This document shows positions 63,303-64,000 of a DNA stretch of 64,000 nucleotides, piece after piece; within the stretch, counting starts at the first letter, position 1; each line of letters opens with the position of its first letter. Where the stretch lies: the NCBI GenBank assembly GCA_028097405.1, contig JAOHEK010000009.1:1-64000 (forward strand), in the 5' to 3' direction. The DNA comes from Paracoccaceae bacterium. GTDB taxonomy: Bacteria; Pseudomonadota; Alphaproteobacteria; Rhodobacterales; Rhodobacteraceae. The notes beneath the pieces were generated by a model. The model saw nothing but the letters and a program-made list of their open reading frames with translations. It searched no databases and had not been told where the DNA came from. Made by a program: the position numbers and the translations under genes.

Positions 63303-63908
63303 TCAGGCTCGCGACCCGGCCGCCCAAACCTTCAGCCTAACGAGAACCCTGAATGTCGCCAACAGCACCAACCCGCAAAGCGCCGCTTTTGACACCGTCT
63401 CCATCGTTCCGTCGATCAGCATCGCATGGACAACGCTGCCGATGACGATCACGGCTGCAAGGATGGTGTGGCCGATGCGCCAGGCCCTTGGTCGCAGGTG
63501 CATTCGGCGACGGAACACGGCCATACAGGCAGAGGCAAAGACCGCCCACATCGCGATCACGCCCCAGTCGGAAAACGGTGTCGGGGACGCGAACAATAGG
63601 GCGTCGATGACGTCCGGGGGGCTTGTGATCCAAAGCGCTGCCACATGGACGACGACTGAGAGTACAAGAAGGCTGCCGATCCAGCGGTGCGTTTTTCGTC
63701 CGCGCAACGCGGCGAAACCCGGCAGATATCCACCAACTAGTAGGGGTTGCACCAGCAACAGCGCCATTGCGATGATGCCTGATAAACCGGCTAGGATGTA
63801 AACCGGGTCTCGCCATGCTAGCAGCGGACTGAATGCAGCGGCGAGGATTGGCACACCAATTGCAATGGAAAGACAGAGCCAGATTAAAGTCGCTCGTGTC
63901 GGGCTCAT
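63303..63908 (-). CDS. Ferric-reductase-like transmembrane protein
   Basis: 201 residues with ~6 membrane segments. His in HRWIGSLLVLSVVVHVAALW and HTILAAVIVIGSVVHAMLID are placed like the heme ligands of the ferric-reductase/MsrQ transmembrane family. It lacks the FAD/NADPH domain. May shuttle electrons to a periplasmic partner. The adjacent upstream gene on the same strand (63928-64000, incomplete) could be that partner. Confidence 0.8.
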   Translation of the reverse strand: MSPTRATLIWLCLSIAIGVPILAAAFSPLLAWRDPVYILAGLSGIIAMALLLVQPLLVGGYLPGFAALRGRKTHRWIGSLLVLSVVVHVAALWITSPPDVIDALLFASPTPFSDWGVIAMWAVFASACMAVFRRRMHLRPRAWRIGHTILAAVIVIGSVVHAMLIDGTMETVSKAALCGLVLLATFRVLVRLKVWAAGSRA

Positions 63909-63927
63909 CAGGTTTGGTTGTCCCTAA

Positions 63928-64000
63928 TCAGGCGGGCGCAAGGACGAAATCGACATTCAGCGTGGTGTCGCGCGAACTTGCCATGACGGGGCGCAAAAAG
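63928..64000 (-). CDS. Unidentified protein, C-terminal fragment (runs off the right edge)
   Basis: Only the last ~23 codons are visible (ending TTLNVDFVLAPA then TGA). It lies 19 bp upstream of the ferric-reductase-like gene on the same strand, so the two are probably one operon. No family can be assigned. Confidence 0.5.
   Translation of the reverse strand, partial: FLRPVMASSRDTTLNVDFVLAPA

Overview
The window is a continuous piece of an alphaproteobacterial chromosome, most likely from a roseobacter-type member of the Rhodobacterales. Evidence: a CcrM adenine methyltransferase next to rnhB, a Rhodobacter-type porin, the Rhodobacter-like RpoE-ChrR stress locus, and several small families common in this group (DUF4170, DUF3576, DUF2125, DUF1127, DUF721/DciA). 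Roughly 70 genes are packed tightly, often with 1-14 bp overlaps. No insertion sequence, prophage, CRISPR array or rRNA operon was seen; one tRNA-Arg(CCU) is present. The species is not determined.

Layout. 1-3900: a truncated LacI-type repressor, the tRNA, an unknown putative DNA-binding protein, a membrane-anchored winged-helix regulator overlapping the gene of a small secreted protein, and two secreted Arg/Cys- or Arg/Gly/Phe-rich proteins. 4000-10200: rnhB and ccrM, then a looser region in which two diverged ~200 bp repeats bracket a DUF393-HTTM fusion gene and an MgtC-like gene, followed by an unknown membrane-anchored protein. 10280-18730: aroC, a TPP riboswitch with thiBPQ, serB, and serC-serA behind a structured leader. 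18740-25930: an aquaporin, a PAP2 phosphatase with a PPP phosphatase, a lipid A/Kdo block (DUF4170, waaA-like, lpxK), a CoA-transferase and a DsbA. 25945-34750: dciA and mutY back to back, alkB, a CysQ-like phosphatase, pmbA, a DUF2125 protein, an SDR with a crotonase, and a putative metallopeptidase. 34770-40000: the leuS-lptE-holA-gst chain and a DUF3576 lipoprotein. 40260-47920: porin, TPR-sulfotransferase, yggS, L,D-transpeptidase, ribA, an OmpR-type regulator, a TPR protein and a small membrane protein. 47980-51306: a gamma-glutamylpolyamine-type operon. 51303-57420: a five-gene operon divergent from rpoE-chrR. 57456-64000: DUF1304, LysR, DUF1127, an ATP-dependent ligase, PepF and a ferric-reductase-like membrane protein.

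How genes work together. The strongest regulatory picture is at 51.3-57.4 kb. Two back-to-back promoters, each with a TGATCC -35 and an 18 bp spacer before an A-rich -10, face rpoE-chrR on one side and the FAD oxidoreductase/DUF1365/MFS/DUF3833/SDR operon on the other. This matches the singlet-oxygen regulon architecture known from Rhodobacter sphaeroides. ccrM has three GANTC sites, its own recognition sequence, just upstream. Thiamine uptake is controlled by a TPP riboswitch, and serine synthesis appears to have an RNA leader. The least explained elements are the membrane winged-helix regulator at 1435-2139, the long intergenic repeats, and an 11-nt tandem motif shared by those repeats and the serC-serA gap.
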